Shown: positions 34,814 to 43,333, counted from the first letter of the stretch. The stretch is DNA of 64,000 nt from Plantibacter sp. PA-3-X8 (GCF_003856975.1 NZ_CP033107.1:3100001-3164000); one strand, 5' to 3'. Numbers and translations are program-made. Notes: generated by a model not told the origin, from the letters alone.

Positions 34814-35653
34814 TCACGACGTCGGCAGGACGACCCCGATCGGTTCGCGCTTCTCCGCCTGGAAGCGGTCCTCCGTGCGTCCGTAAGCCCAGTACCCGGA
34901 CAGAGAGAGCTGGGAGCGGTCGAGCCCTCGTTGAGTGAGGAACACCTCGCGCAACGCCTTCATCGACTCCCGCTCGCCATGGGCGAAGACCTGCACGCGT
35001 CCGTCGGGCCACGGGTGTCCGCTGATGGCGGTCGCGAGGAGCGCGGCCGTCGATTCATCGCGGGCCGCACGGCCGACCCAGATCAGCTGCACCCCGGCCG
35101 GGTGGTCGAGGTCGACGAGGTCGTCCCGGCCACCGATCTCGAGGAACGCGAGCCCTTTCGCGTCCGCCGGGAGCGCCTCGAGGGCGGCGGCGATCGCGGG
35201 GATCGCCGACTCGTCGCCCGCGAAGAGGTGCCAGTCGGCGGTCGGGTCGGGTCGGTAGGCACCGCCGGGTCCGGCGAGCACGACGCGGTCTCCCGGCTGT
35301 GCGGCAGCGGCCCATGGGCCGGCGATCCCCTCATCGCCGTGCACCACGAAGTCGATGTCCATGGTGCCCGCCGCCTGGTCCACGCGTCGCACCGTGTAGG
35401 TGCGGGTGACCGGGAGGTCGGCGGGTGCCAGCGTCTCACGGAGCGCCGCGAGGTCGTACGGCGGCTCGAGGCCGAGTTCGGGCTTGGCGAAGGAGATCTT
35501 CACGTAGCTGTCGGTGGCGTCCTTGGGCTGGAAGTCGGCGAAGCCGGGACCGCCGAGGGTGAGGCGCACGAGGTGCGGTGTGACCCAGGAACTGCGGACC
35601 ACCTCGAGGATGATCTGTGGACGTGGGGCTCGAGGTCGCGGTGTCGTCGTCAT
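34814..35653 (-). CDS. Siderophore-interacting protein (FAD/NADPH ferric reductase type)
   Basis: A 279-residue flavoprotein of the ViuB/YqjH type that reduces ferric siderophores in the cytoplasm. It has the FAD-binding RTYTVRR (about residue 86), GPGGAYRPD, AGDESAIPAIAAALEALP (NADPH region) and the C-terminal LSGYWAYGRTED. ATG 35653 follows GGAG with six-base spacing. It is 20 kb from the iron-siderophore importer, and I see no iron box directly upstream. Confidence 0.87.
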   Translation of the reverse strand: MTTTPRPRAPRPQIILEVVRSSWVTPHLVRLTLGGPGFADFQPKDATDSYVKISFAKPELGLEPPYDLAALRETLAPADLPVTRTYTVRRVDQAAGTMDIDFVVHGDEGIAGPWAAAAQPGDRVVLAGPGGAYRPDPTADWHLFAGDESAIPAIAAALEALPADAKGLAFLEIGGRDDLVDLDHPAGVQLIWVGRAARDESTAALLATAISGHPWPDGRVQVFAHGERESMKALREVFLTQRGLDRSQLSLSGYWAYGRTEDRFQAEKREPIGVVLPTS

Positions 35654-35720
35654 GATTGTCTCCATTCTGCCGCCCATCGGACGGTCTCGGCATCCCCGAT
35701 CCCGCTGTCATACTTGAGGG

Positions 35721-36119
35721 ATGGCTACGACCGCAGGCTGGTATCCGCACCCCGACGACCCGACGAAGGAACTCCACTTCGACGGCGAGACCTGGGGCGA
35801 CTCGAGGGTGCTGCGGTTCCAGCGGGACAAGCCCTCGCAGGCCGAAGCCGCCGGCTGGTACCCGCACCCGACCGACGAGGAACGCCAGGTCCGCTTCGAC
35901 GGACGAGCGTGGACGGACACGCGAGTGCTGCAGCTCAGCGGCGGCGCTTCCGGTGACGGTGGGCAGGCCCCGGTCTACGTGTCGCCCGCCGAACTGCCGG
36001 CACCGGAACGCGAGAGCCGTGCCTGGACGATCACCAAGGCCGCCCTGTCGTTCGGTCCCATCATCGCCATCGCGATCGTCGGCGTGCTGGCGATCGTGAG
36101 TGGCAACACCGGGGGCTGA
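35721..36119 (+). CDS. Tandem DUF2510 protein with C-terminal membrane helix
   Basis: A 132-residue protein with two DUF2510 units in tandem: AGWYPHPDDPTKELHFDGETW (about 5-25) and AGWYPHPTDEERQVRFDGRAW (about 44-64). A short linker then leads to a membrane helix (about 108-128). DUF2510 is a small actinobacterial WYP-x-D-G-W domain, usually attached to membrane proteins; its ligand is unknown. CATACT lies 6 nt before the ATG, suggesting a leaderless message. Convergent with carD across a strong terminator. Confidence 0.8.
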   Translation: MATTAGWYPHPDDPTKELHFDGETWGDSRVLRFQRDKPSQAEAAGWYPHPTDEERQVRFDGRAWTDTRVLQLSGGASGDGGQAPVYVSPAELPAPERESRAWTITKAALSFGPIIAIAIVGVLAIVSGNTGG

Positions 36120-36136
36120 GGGCACCCTCCACAACG

Positions 36137-36175
36137 ACGAAGAGCGCCCCGCCGAACCGGCGGGGCGCTCTTCGT
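36137..36175. terminator. Strong bidirectional terminator between DUF2510 gene and carD
   Basis: A perfect 18-bp inverted repeat (36137-36154 with 36158-36175) around a 3-nt loop lies between convergent stop codons. It is the most stable hairpin I see in the window apart from the one at 52.2 kb. Confidence 0.9.
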
Positions 36176-36186
36176 ATTCACGGGTC

Positions 36187-36702
36187 CTACTTGGCTGCGA
36201 CGGCCTCGGGGGTCGCGATCGACGAGGCGAGCACCTCGTCGAGGCCCGCGGACGCCTCTTCGTCGGTCATCGACTGCGCGAGCGCGAGTTCGGAGACGAG
36301 CACCTGGCGCGCCTTCTGGAGCATGCGCTTCTCGCCGGCCGACACGCCGCTGTCCTGGTCGCGACGCCACAGGTCGCGGACGACCTCGCCGACGCGGTGG
36401 ACGTTGCCACTGGCCATCTTCTCCTGGTTGGCCTTGTACCGACGCGACCAGTTGCCGGGCTCCTCGACGAACGGCTCGCGGAGCACGCCGTAGACGGCCT
36501 GGACGCCGTCGTGGTCGATGACGTCGCGCACACCGACGAGGTCGGCGTTCGCGATCGGCAGCTTGATGGTGAGCTCGGACGTGTGCACGCGAAGCGTCAT
36601 GACGTCCTGCTCGACACCCTTGATCGTCACCTTCGACAACTCGGTGATGGTGACCGCTCCGTGGTGCGGGTAGACCAGGGTCTCTCCAACGATGAACTGC
36701 AT
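36187..36702 (-). CDS. carD: CarD-family RNA polymerase-binding transcription factor
   Basis: Binds RNA polymerase beta and stabilises open complexes at rRNA and many other promoters; essential in mycobacteria. The 171-residue protein starts MQFIVGETLVYPHHGAVTI, the Tudor-like RNAP-interaction domain. The basic DNA-binding helical part has NWSRRYKANQEKMASG and LWRRDQDSGVSAGEKRML. AGAGGA lies upstream of the ATG. It is 65 bp downstream of the tetR gene on the same strand but probably has its own promoter. Confidence 0.95.
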   Translation of the reverse strand: MQFIVGETLVYPHHGAVTITELSKVTIKGVEQDVMTLRVHTSELTIKLPIANADLVGVRDVIDHDGVQAVYGVLREPFVEEPGNWSRRYKANQEKMASGNVHRVGEVVRDLWRRDQDSGVSAGEKRMLQKARQVLVSELALAQSMTDEEASAGLDEVLASSIATPEAVAAK

Positions 36703-36767
36703 GGTTCCTCTTCTCTTCTCAGGTCGTCACCGGTACTCGCGCACCGGCGTCGTCGTGCTCCGGCGGT

Positions 36768-37493
36768 TCAGCGGCCGGATGGCTCAGGGGTCGGTGGTGG
36801 CGGTGACGCGCCGACGGGTCGTTCGTCGAGCAACCAGGCGGGCAGCAGGGCGACCAGGGCTTCGACCAGTTCGTCGTCCGAGACGTCGATGCGTCCGCGG
36901 CGCCAGCCGTCGACGAGGGAGAGCGTGCCACCGGCGACATAGGCGGAGACCAGGCCCGCCGGGATGCCGACCGGGACCTCGGTGCGCTCGAGCAGCGAGC
37001 CGATGAGGTGGTCGGCGTGCTCGCCGACGAGGTCGTCGAATGCGCTGCGGGCGACGGGGAGCTCGAGCACGCTCGAGTAGAGCGGTGCGTCTTCGAGGAG
37101 CTGGGCGACGAGGCGTCGGTAGGCTTCGCGGGCGCGCTCGGCGCTGCCCAGCGACTCCCCGGCGGGACGCACCGAGACACCGGACGCGGCAAGGCCGGCG
37201 AACTGCACCCGCAGGTAGGCCGCGGTGAGGTCGTCGAGGCTGGAGAAGTGGGCGTAGAACGAGCTGCGGCTGATGCCGGCGACCCGGACGATGTCGCCGA
37301 CGGACACGCGTTCCGGCCGACCGGCGAGGATGGTGGCGACGGCGTCGAAGATCGTCTGCCTGGTGCGCTCGGCACGTGGGTCGCCCGTCACTCGGAGGAC
37401 GGGAGCGAAGCGCTCGACACGCGACGGCGGAGCGGGACGTTCAGTGGTGGACTGCTCGACACCGAGGGCGGGAACTCCTGATGTGCGAGGCAT
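36768..37493 (-). CDS. TetR-family transcriptional regulator
   Basis: A 241-residue regulator with an N-terminal helix-turn-helix (about residues 38-85: ERTRQTIFDAVATILAG, VSVGDIVRVAGISRSSFYAHF) and a helical ligand domain, plus a 35-residue leader extension and a Pro-rich tail. The ATG at 37493 follows TATACT by 7 nt, with no Shine-Dalgarno. A 20-bp perfect palindrome overlies the expected -35, so it very likely represses itself. No obvious efflux or enzyme gene lies next to it, so other targets are unknown. Confidence 0.88.
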   Translation of the reverse strand: MPRTSGVPALGVEQSTTERPAPPSRVERFAPVLRVTGDPRAERTRQTIFDAVATILAGRPERVSVGDIVRVAGISRSSFYAHFSSLDDLTAAYLRVQFAGLAASGVSVRPAGESLGSAERAREAYRRLVAQLLEDAPLYSSVLELPVARSAFDDLVGEHADHLIGSLLERTEVPVGIPAGLVSAYVAGGTLSLVDGWRRGRIDVSDDELVEALVALLPAWLLDERPVGASPPPPTPEPSGR

Positions 37494-37500
37494 TCCCACC

Positions 37501-37534
37501 AGTATACCACGACTTCTCGGACAGCTGTCCGAGA
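37501..37534 (-). promoter_or_regulatory. tetR promoter and perfect 20-bp palindromic operator
   Basis: TCTCGGACAGCTGTCCGAGA (37515-37534) equals its own reverse complement over all 20 bp. On the minus strand the -10 TATACT is at 37501-37506, so the palindrome covers the -35 position. Confidence 0.75.
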
Positions 37535-37577
37535 CAGGTGTCGGCTCGGGGACCGAAGCGGTGCGGACAGACGTTTC

Positions 37578-37800
37578 CCGGTCACTGAGCTCGTCGAAGT
37601 GCCCACGAAGAACCCTTCGACAGGCTCAGGGACGAAACGTTCACGGTGAACTTCTTCCGGTCACTGAGCTTGTCGAAGTGCCCACGAGGACGCCTCATCG
37701 TCCCGGGCACACCGCTCCCGCTCACTGAGCTTGTCGAAGTGCCCACGAGGAACCCTTCGACACGTCGACAGGCTCAGTGTGGCGCAGCTCAGGGACCGGC
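37578..37800. repeat. Left array of short interspersed repeats beside the HNH gene
   Basis: At least five copies, in both orientations: minus at 37578-37601, 37657-37680 and 37718-37741; plus at 37613-37633 and a rearranged copy at 37753-37800. The unit is CCCTTCGACAGGCTCAGGG plus ACCGG, or its complement with T for G changes. Neighbouring inverted copies (37578 with 37613) could fold into a ~21-bp hairpin. The 312-bp gap between tetR and the HNH gene holds only the tetR operator and this array. Confidence 0.88.
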
Positions 37801-37805
37801 GGGCG

Positions 37806-39080
37806 TCAGAACGGTGCGGGATCCGCTTCGGTCCGGTGGTGTTTGCCGTCGGGCGTTGTCCAGTCGAGCACCCCGCCGGGTCCGTGGTCGAGGTTCCATC
37901 CGGGCAGATGCTTCATCCGGTGGTGATGTCGACACAGGCAGGCGAGATTGCCGACATCTGTTGCGCCGCCGTCCTGCCAGGCGACCGAATGGTCGAGATC
38001 GCAGGCTCTGGCGCGTCTCCCGCAGCCGGGTGCCCGACAGGTGCCGTCTCGAAGTCGCACCGCTCGTTGGAGGTCAGCGGGAACCCGGTACTGGTTCCGT
38101 CCGACGGAGAGCATCGTACCCGTTTCCGGTTGGACGAGGATCCGGGTGAAGCTGGGCGCATTGACCGCGATACGTGCGGCGGTCTCCGGGTCGATGGGGC
38201 CGTAGCCGTCGAGGGTGGCCGGGGCGTCGCTGACACCGGCCATGCTCAGCGCCGGGACGGTGATCTGCACGGTGGGCTTGATGTGCTCCTGCACTTCGAT
38301 CGGGTGTGGGAGCACTGGGCTCGACATGACGTCGTCCGGGGTCACTCCGGTGAGCGCGAGCGCCGCGAGGGCATCGGCCTGCAGCTGAGCGCACGTGCGG
38401 GTGTCACCGGCCTTGCGCGATTCCGCGGCAGCCGCCTCGATCCGCTCGATGATGCCTTGCGCGATGGGTGCGGTGGTGAAGAGGTGCACCCATGCCATGC
38501 CGTCGGCTGCGGGTTCGAACTCGACCCGGCGGTCAGCCTCGGAGCGGACGGCGCGGGCGGTGATGGATTCGGGGTGGAGACGCTCCCGCAGGACGCGGGC
38601 TCGGTTCTTGAGGCCTGCGGCGGTCATGCGCTCCGCCTCTGGCAGGACCTGGTCGAGAAACGCTGCCCGTCCCGCGGTCGGGACGTCGCAGAGCTGGTCG
38701 GTGATCACCTGCGCATGCCGCGCCGAGATCCGGCCAGCCTCCAGCGACGCCAGCACGGCTGGCGCGTCGTTGATGAGACGTTCGGCATCGTTGGTCGCAC
38801 GCTGGATCGTCCGCTCCGGCGTCCGGGTCGCCATCGCGAGGGCCGCGCAGGTGGAGCAGCGTGAGAGCGCCTGACGCTCGGCCGGCGGGAAGATCGCCGG
38901 GACCGTGGCGTCCGCGAACGCGTCGGCGTAGGCGGCGGAACGGGCCAGGAGGCACGCCTTCCGCGCGTCCAGGACGGCCTGCTGCCGGTGGAGCTCCGCC
39001 CACTCGTCCGAGAATTCAGCCAGCTGCGCGGCGTACTCGTCGCCAGCGCGGATCGCGGCGGCGGGGGTGGTCTCGGTCAT
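37806..39080 (-). CDS. DUF222/HNH endonuclease (13E12-repeat family)
   Basis: A 424-residue protein. The N-terminal DUF222 region (about 1-300) includes LEAGRISARHAQVI. The C-terminal HNH domain has CRAPGCGRRARACDLDHSVAWQDGG then LACLCRHHHRMKH, with the Cys pair and His residues of the HNH metal site. This family is highly repeated in actinobacterial genomes (mycobacterial 13E12 proteins) and its function is unsettled; mobile DNA has been suggested. No good Shine-Dalgarno is seen at the ATG. The gene is flanked on both sides by interspersed repeat arrays, which begin 6 bp past its stop. Confidence 0.87.
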   Translation of the reverse strand: MTETTPAAAIRAGDEYAAQLAEFSDEWAELHRQQAVLDARKACLLARSAAYADAFADATVPAIFPPAERQALSRCSTCAALAMATRTPERTIQRATNDAERLINDAPAVLASLEAGRISARHAQVITDQLCDVPTAGRAAFLDQVLPEAERMTAAGLKNRARVLRERLHPESITARAVRSEADRRVEFEPAADGMAWVHLFTTAPIAQGIIERIEAAAAESRKAGDTRTCAQLQADALAALALTGVTPDDVMSSPVLPHPIEVQEHIKPTVQITVPALSMAGVSDAPATLDGYGPIDPETAARIAVNAPSFTRILVQPETGTMLSVGRNQYRVPADLQRAVRLRDGTCRAPGCGRRARACDLDHSVAWQDGGATDVGNLACLCRHHHRMKHLPGWNLDHGPGGVLDWTTPDGKHHRTEADPAPF

Positions 39081-39151
39081 GGAACAAGTTCACCATGGAC
39101 CACTGACATTCCAGATGGTAAGCGGTTCCGGTTGTGGAAGTCCCTCGTGTG

Positions 39152-39340
39152 CCCTTCGACAGGCTCAGGGACCGGAAGAGGTTACTCAGGGACCGGGAAA
39201 GGATCACCGGAGCAGGAGGTCGCTCGTGTGCCCTTCGACAGGCTCAGGGACCGGAAGAGGTTACTCAGGGACCGGGAGAGGATCACCGGAGCAGGAGGTT
39301 GCTCGTGAGCCCTTCGACAGTGTCAGGGACCGAAAGAGAG
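39152..39340 (+). repeat. 79-bp tandem repeat within the right array
   Basis: Units start at 39152, 39231 and 39310, exactly 79 bp apart. Units 1 and 2 differ at only three positions. The third is truncated after about 30 bp. Each unit carries the CCCTTCGAC element followed by a second GTTACTCAGGGACCGGG segment. Confidence 0.85.
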
Positions 39341-39493
39341 ATACCGGCTTCGCGGGGTCTCTGGCGCGCCCTTCGACAGGCTCAGGGACCGGAGAGGGTT
39401 GCTCGGCGAACGGAGTGAATGCGAGTGCACCTCTCCCGGTCACTGAGCCTGTCGAAGTGGCTACGCGAGCCCTTCGACAAGCTCAGGGACCGG
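39152..39493. repeat. Right array of short interspersed repeats beside the HNH gene
   Basis: Plus copies start at 39152, 39231, 39310 (degenerate), 39369 and 39470; one minus copy is at 39436-39459. The last two form an inverted pair separated by 10 bp that can fold into a long hairpin. The 474-bp gap between the HNH and VOC genes contains this array and nothing else recognisable; open frames running through it come from the repeats. Confidence 0.88.
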
Positions 39494-39554
39494 GAGAAGA
39501 TCACCGGAACGGGAGGTCCCTCGCCGGGCGTGTCCAGGTGGAAGTGTTTCCCGG

Positions 39555-39977
39555 CTACGCGGCTGCCGGGGCGGCGATGTTCACCATCCAAGCGACCCCG
39601 AAGCGGTCCTGCAGCATGCCGAAGCTGTCACCCCAGGGCGCCACCGTGAGTGGCTGCTGAACCGTCCCTCCGGCTGCAAGGCTGTCGAAGTAGCCGGTCA
39701 GTTGCGCTTCGTCCTCGTTCGGCCCGCTCAGCGACATCGAGAAGTCGCTGCCCCTGCTGTAGTCCATGTGCTTCGGGGTGTCCGACGCCATGAAGACCAC
39801 ACCAGCATCACCCGTGAGCTGGGCGTGCATGACCAGATCCAGCTCGTCCGGTTCGACCTCGGCACCGAAGTCACGGAAGGTCGAGAGCAGCAGCTCGCCG
39901 CCGAAGACCCCCTGATAGAACTCCATCGCCTCGCGGGCTGTCCCGCGGAAGCCGAGGTACGGGTTGAGCGTCGTCAT
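39555..39977 (-). CDS. VOC-superfamily protein, PhnB-like
   Basis: A 140-residue protein with the PhnB-type pattern TTLNPYLGFRGTAREAMEFYQ, FGGELLLST, and WGDSFGMLQDRFGVAWMVN at the C-terminus. The family covers metal-dependent and ligand-binding proteins; no specific reaction can be assigned. AAAGGGA precedes the ATG. It is more distant from the VOC protein at 24.9 kb than a recent duplicate would be. Confidence 0.85.
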   Translation of the reverse strand: MTTLNPYLGFRGTAREAMEFYQGVFGGELLLSTFRDFGAEVEPDELDLVMHAQLTGDAGVVFMASDTPKHMDYSRGSDFSMSLSGPNEDEAQLTGYFDSLAAGGTVQQPLTVAPWGDSFGMLQDRFGVAWMVNIAAPAAA

Positions 39978-40116
39978 GATCGTCCCTTTCGCCTGGGCGG
40001 GCGCATCGTCGCGCTCGTCTCGCGATCATTCTCACGCTCCGGCGTCGGATGCGCGAGCACGTTCCGGTGTCTCCGTCACGAGGGGCCGGGACGCCCACGG
40101 CTACTAGGCTCGTCTG

Positions 40117-41349
40117 GTGCCCTCGCAACCCCAGCCCCTCCGCATCGCGATGATCTCGCTCCACACCAGTCCCGGTGACGAGCCGGGTTCCGGTGATGCC
40201 GGCGGGATGAACGTCGTGGTCCGTCATCAGGCCGTCGCGATGGGCGCAGCGGGCCACGAGGTCGACGTCATCACCCGGCGGTCTTCGGCCGACCAGCCGT
40301 CCGTCGCCTCCCTCGCCCCCGGCGTGACCCTGCGCTTCCTCGACGCCGGTCCCGTCGAGCCGGTCGCGAAGGGTCGGCATGAGGAATTCGTCGAGGACTT
40401 CCGCTCGGAACTCGCCCGACTGCCGCGATACGACGTCCTGCACGCCCACCACTGGTTCTCCGGCATGGCCGCACTCCCCCTCGCGCGGGAGCTGGGGATC
40501 CCGCACGTGCAGAGCTTCCACAGCATCGCCGCCGAGTCCACCACGCCGCTCTCGCACGGCGAGCGCGCCGAGTCCCCCGGGCGCCTGGCCGGCGAGGCAC
40601 GGCTCGCCGCGGAGTCGGACGCAGTCGTCGCGATCAGCGCGGCCGAGGCCGACACCGCGATCACCCGGCTCGGAGCCCGCCCCGATCGGGTGTCGATCGT
40701 GCCACCCGGTGTCGACGGGACGCTGTTCCACCCGCTCGACGGTCCTCGTGCAGGTCGTCCGACCGCGGTGGTCGCCGGTCGCCTGCACCCGCTGAAGGGC
40801 TTCGACCTCGCCATCGAGACCATCGCCGCGGTCGCGCCCGAGCTCCGCCCCGAACTCGTCATCGCCGGGGACGTCTCGGTCGACTACGACCGCTACGCCG
40901 AGGAACTCGCCGCCCTCGCCCGCGACCTCGGCGTCGCCGACGACGTCCGATTCGTCGGGCCGCAGTCGCGCGTCGGGCTCGCCACGCTGTTCCGCGAGAG
41001 CACGCTCGTGCTCGTCCCCTCCCATTCGGAGACGTACGGTCTCGTCGCACTGGAAGCCGCGGCGAGCGGAGTGCCCACCGTCGTGGCGGCCTCGGGCGGC
41101 TTGCGGGAGGCCGTCGTCGACGGTGAGACGGGCATCGTCATCGACTCCCGTGACCCGCAGGTCTGGGGCGCCGCGGTCTCGTCCATCCTCGGCGACCCGG
41201 AGCGGCTCGCGCAGCTCGGTTCGGCAGCGCGACGTCGGGCAGAGCGGTTCGACTGGCAGCGCTCGGGAGACGCCCTCGTCGACGTCTACCGGACCCTGCT
41301 CGACACCACTCCGGCCGCCGCCACCGCTCCGGCGACCTCCGTCTCGTGA
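40117..41349 (+). CDS. mshA: MshA-like glycosyltransferase (family 4)
   Basis: Probably transfers GlcNAc from UDP-GlcNAc to inositol 3-phosphate, the first step of mycothiol synthesis. The 410-residue GT-B protein has SLHTSPGDEPGSGDAGGMNV near the N-terminus, the MshA signature, then AGRLHPLKG, and the nucleotide-sugar region PSHSETYGLVALEAAASG. TAGGCT lies 6 nt before the GTG with no Shine-Dalgarno, suggesting a leaderless mRNA. The stop overlaps the start of the PIG-L gene (GTGA), supporting a mycothiol pair. Other family-4 roles cannot be fully excluded. Confidence 0.82.
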   Translation: MPSQPQPLRIAMISLHTSPGDEPGSGDAGGMNVVVRHQAVAMGAAGHEVDVITRRSSADQPSVASLAPGVTLRFLDAGPVEPVAKGRHEEFVEDFRSELARLPRYDVLHAHHWFSGMAALPLARELGIPHVQSFHSIAAESTTPLSHGERAESPGRLAGEARLAAESDAVVAISAAEADTAITRLGARPDRVSIVPPGVDGTLFHPLDGPRAGRPTAVVAGRLHPLKGFDLAIETIAAVAPELRPELVIAGDVSVDYDRYAEELAALARDLGVADDVRFVGPQSRVGLATLFRESTLVLVPSHSETYGLVALEAAASGVPTVVAASGGLREAVVDGETGIVIDSRDPQVWGAAVSSILGDPERLAQLGSAARRRAERFDWQRSGDALVDVYRTLLDTTPAAATAPATSVS

Positions 41350-42113
41350 ACCGCGGACTCCTCCCGCTCGTCGACAGCGGGCGCACCGTCCTGTTCGCAC
41401 ACGCGCACCCCGACGACGAGACGCTCGCCTCGGGTGCGCTCATCGCCGAGCTCGTCGACAAGGGGGCTCGCGTCGTCCTCGTGACGGCCACGCGAGGCGA
41501 GCGCGGCGAGGTCGTCGACGGCCCGCTCCGGTCCCTCGCCGGCTCCGCTGCACTCGCGTCCCACCGCGAATCGGAGCTCGCCGCCGCCTGCCGGACGCTC
41601 GGCGTGGCCGAGCAGTTCTGGTTGGGGACGGGTCCGGCGGCCCGGCCGGGGACGTCGACGCGGTACGTGGACTCTGGCATGCGGTGGGTGCGCGAGGGAC
41701 TCGCCGGCCCCGCTGACGACGTCTCCCCCGGCGCGTTCTCACTCGCTCCGCTCGACTTCGTCGCCGACGACCTCGTCGCGCTCATCGGACACGTCTCGCC
41801 GGACCTGGTGATCAGCTACGACCACGGTGGCGGGTACGGGCACCCTGACCACCTCCGCATGCACGAGGCCGCGATCGTCGCGGCGCGGAGGAGCGGGGTG
41901 CCGTTCGCGGAACTCGTGCACCACCGCACCGACCTGGAACCGTTGGGCGACGACGCCGTGTGGTTCCCACTCGATCACCGCCTCCCGATCGTCGCCGCGG
42001 CACTCGCGGAACACGCCAGCCAGCTGACGGTCGACGGCGAGCAGCTCGTGCACTCCGGCGGTCAGCGCGAGGGCATCACCACCTCGGTGGGTCTGCGACT
42101 CCGGTCCCGCTAG
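41346..42113 (+). CDS. mshB: PIG-L-family deacetylase, MshB-like
   Basis: A 255-residue zinc-dependent deacetylase that probably removes the acetyl group from GlcNAc-inositol in mycothiol synthesis. Metal and catalytic motifs: AHAHPDDETLASG (about residues 18-30) and HGGGYGHPDHLRMHEA (about 155-170). It is somewhat shorter than typical MshB (~290-300). Translationally coupled to mshA. A mycothiol S-conjugate amidase is the main alternative, but the pairing with mshA argues for MshB. Confidence 0.8.
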   Translation: MNRGLLPLVDSGRTVLFAHAHPDDETLASGALIAELVDKGARVVLVTATRGERGEVVDGPLRSLAGSAALASHRESELAAACRTLGVAEQFWLGTGPAARPGTSTRYVDSGMRWVREGLAGPADDVSPGAFSLAPLDFVADDLVALIGHVSPDLVISYDHGGGYGHPDHLRMHEAAIVAARRSGVPFAELVHHRTDLEPLGDDAVWFPLDHRLPIVAAALAEHASQLTVDGEQLVHSGGQREGITTSVGLRLRSR

Positions 42114-43333
42114 GTGGTCGCCGGCTGGTTCCGGTGCTCCCGCGGCATGCGGGCCGCGAGCACGGGGACGAGCAGCATGAGCACGACCGCGGAACCGAAG
42201 GCCGCGGGGAACGAGAAGGCGTCGAGCAGTGCGCCGGCGACCAGCGGGCCGACGATGGCGCCGAGATCGGACGTCGCCTGGAAGACCGCGACGGCCCGGC
42301 CTCCCCGACCACCAGCGGCGTCTCCGACGGCCGCCGCCGGAGCGGTCCCGAGAAAGGCCGCCGCGACACCGTAGACGCACAGGGCGACGACCAGCAGCCA
42401 GAGCTCGCCGACGAACGGCATGGCGAGGAGCGCCCCCGCCGCGACCGGGAAGGCGACGAGCATCGCGGGTCGCCGTCCGACGGTGTCGACGAAGCGACCG
42501 GCGGGACCGAGCGCGAGCGTCTGCGCGACAGCGGCGATCGCGAAGGCGATCCCGGTCCAGGCGGCCTCCTCGTGGAGCGCCTCCACCACGAGGACCGGCA
42601 CGAGTGCGCCACGGACGCCCATCGACGCCCATCCGTTCGCGAAGTTCGCGAGGAGCGCCGCCTGGTACCGGCGATCGGCGAGGACGGTGCGGAACGGCTC
42701 GGCCTGCGTGGCGGTCTCGACCGGCGCGGCGATCCGGCTGCCGCGCAGCATCACGAGTCCGAGGACGCCGGCGACCGCGAGGGTCCCGGCGTAGAAGAAG
42801 AAAGGTGCTGTGAGCGAGATGGTCGCGAGCAGGCCACCGACGGCCGGTCCGGCCATGCCGCCGACGAGGAACCCGCCCTGGTAGAACCCGACCGCCCGCC
42901 CACGACGGTGCGGTGGGGTGGTGCGCAGCAGCAGCGTCATCGCGGCGACGGAGAACATCGCCGACCCGATCCCGCCGACCCCGCGGAGCAGGAGCAGCTG
43001 CGGATAGTCCGCCGCGAGCCCGACGAGCGCGCTCGACACCGCGACGATCCCGATGCCGGTGGCCAGCACCACCCGCTCGCCGATCCGATCGACGAGCGCA
43101 CCCACGAACGGGTTCGCGATGAGCCGCATGAGCGCGAAGACCGAAACGACCGCCCCGACCTCGAGGTAGCCGACGCCGAAACTCCGCACGTACACGGGCA
43201 GGACCGGGATCACGACACCGAACCCGAGCATCACGAAGAACGCGACACCGCCGAGGACGAGGACCTCGCGGCCGAGGGGCTCACGAGGAACGGCTCCCGC
43301 TCCGCCTGGACGACGGAACGGGAGCCGGATCAT
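42110..43333 (-). CDS. MFS transporter
   Basis: A 407-residue, 12-helix major-facilitator protein (DHA1-like). The motif-A loop reads NPFVGALVDRIGERVV, and PPHRRGRAVGFYQGGFLVGG lies in the middle of the N-half. Its 3' end overlaps mshB by 4 bp. TACCCT lies 6 nt before the ATG, so it probably has its own leaderless promoter in the 21-bp gap after the dehydrogenase gene. Substrate unknown; proximity to mshAB may be accidental. Confidence 0.86.
   Translation of the reverse strand: MIRLPFRRPGGAGAVPREPLGREVLVLGGVAFFVMLGFGVVIPVLPVYVRSFGVGYLEVGAVVSVFALMRLIANPFVGALVDRIGERVVLATGIGIVAVSSALVGLAADYPQLLLLRGVGGIGSAMFSVAAMTLLLRTTPPHRRGRAVGFYQGGFLVGGMAGPAVGGLLATISLTAPFFFYAGTLAVAGVLGLVMLRGSRIAAPVETATQAEPFRTVLADRRYQAALLANFANGWASMGVRGALVPVLVVEALHEEAAWTGIAFAIAAVAQTLALGPAGRFVDTVGRRPAMLVAFPVAAGALLAMPFVGELWLLVVALCVYGVAAAFLGTAPAAAVGDAAGGRGGRAVAVFQATSDLGAIVGPLVAGALLDAFSFPAAFGSAVVLMLLVPVLAARMPREHRNQPATT

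Noticed and set aside
37806..39080. HNH gene as part of a restriction or defence system
   Set aside because: No methyltransferase, helicase or other defence partner nearby; DUF222/HNH proteins are generally dispersed singles.
37578..39493. Repeat arrays as CRISPR
   Set aside because: Units occur in both orientations, spacing is irregular, the between-unit DNA is itself repeated, and no cas genes are present.
39067..39660. Open frames through the repeat array downstream of the HNH start
   Set aside because: They translate the repeated RQAQGPE/PFDRLRDR peptides, a product of repeat units rather than a gene.
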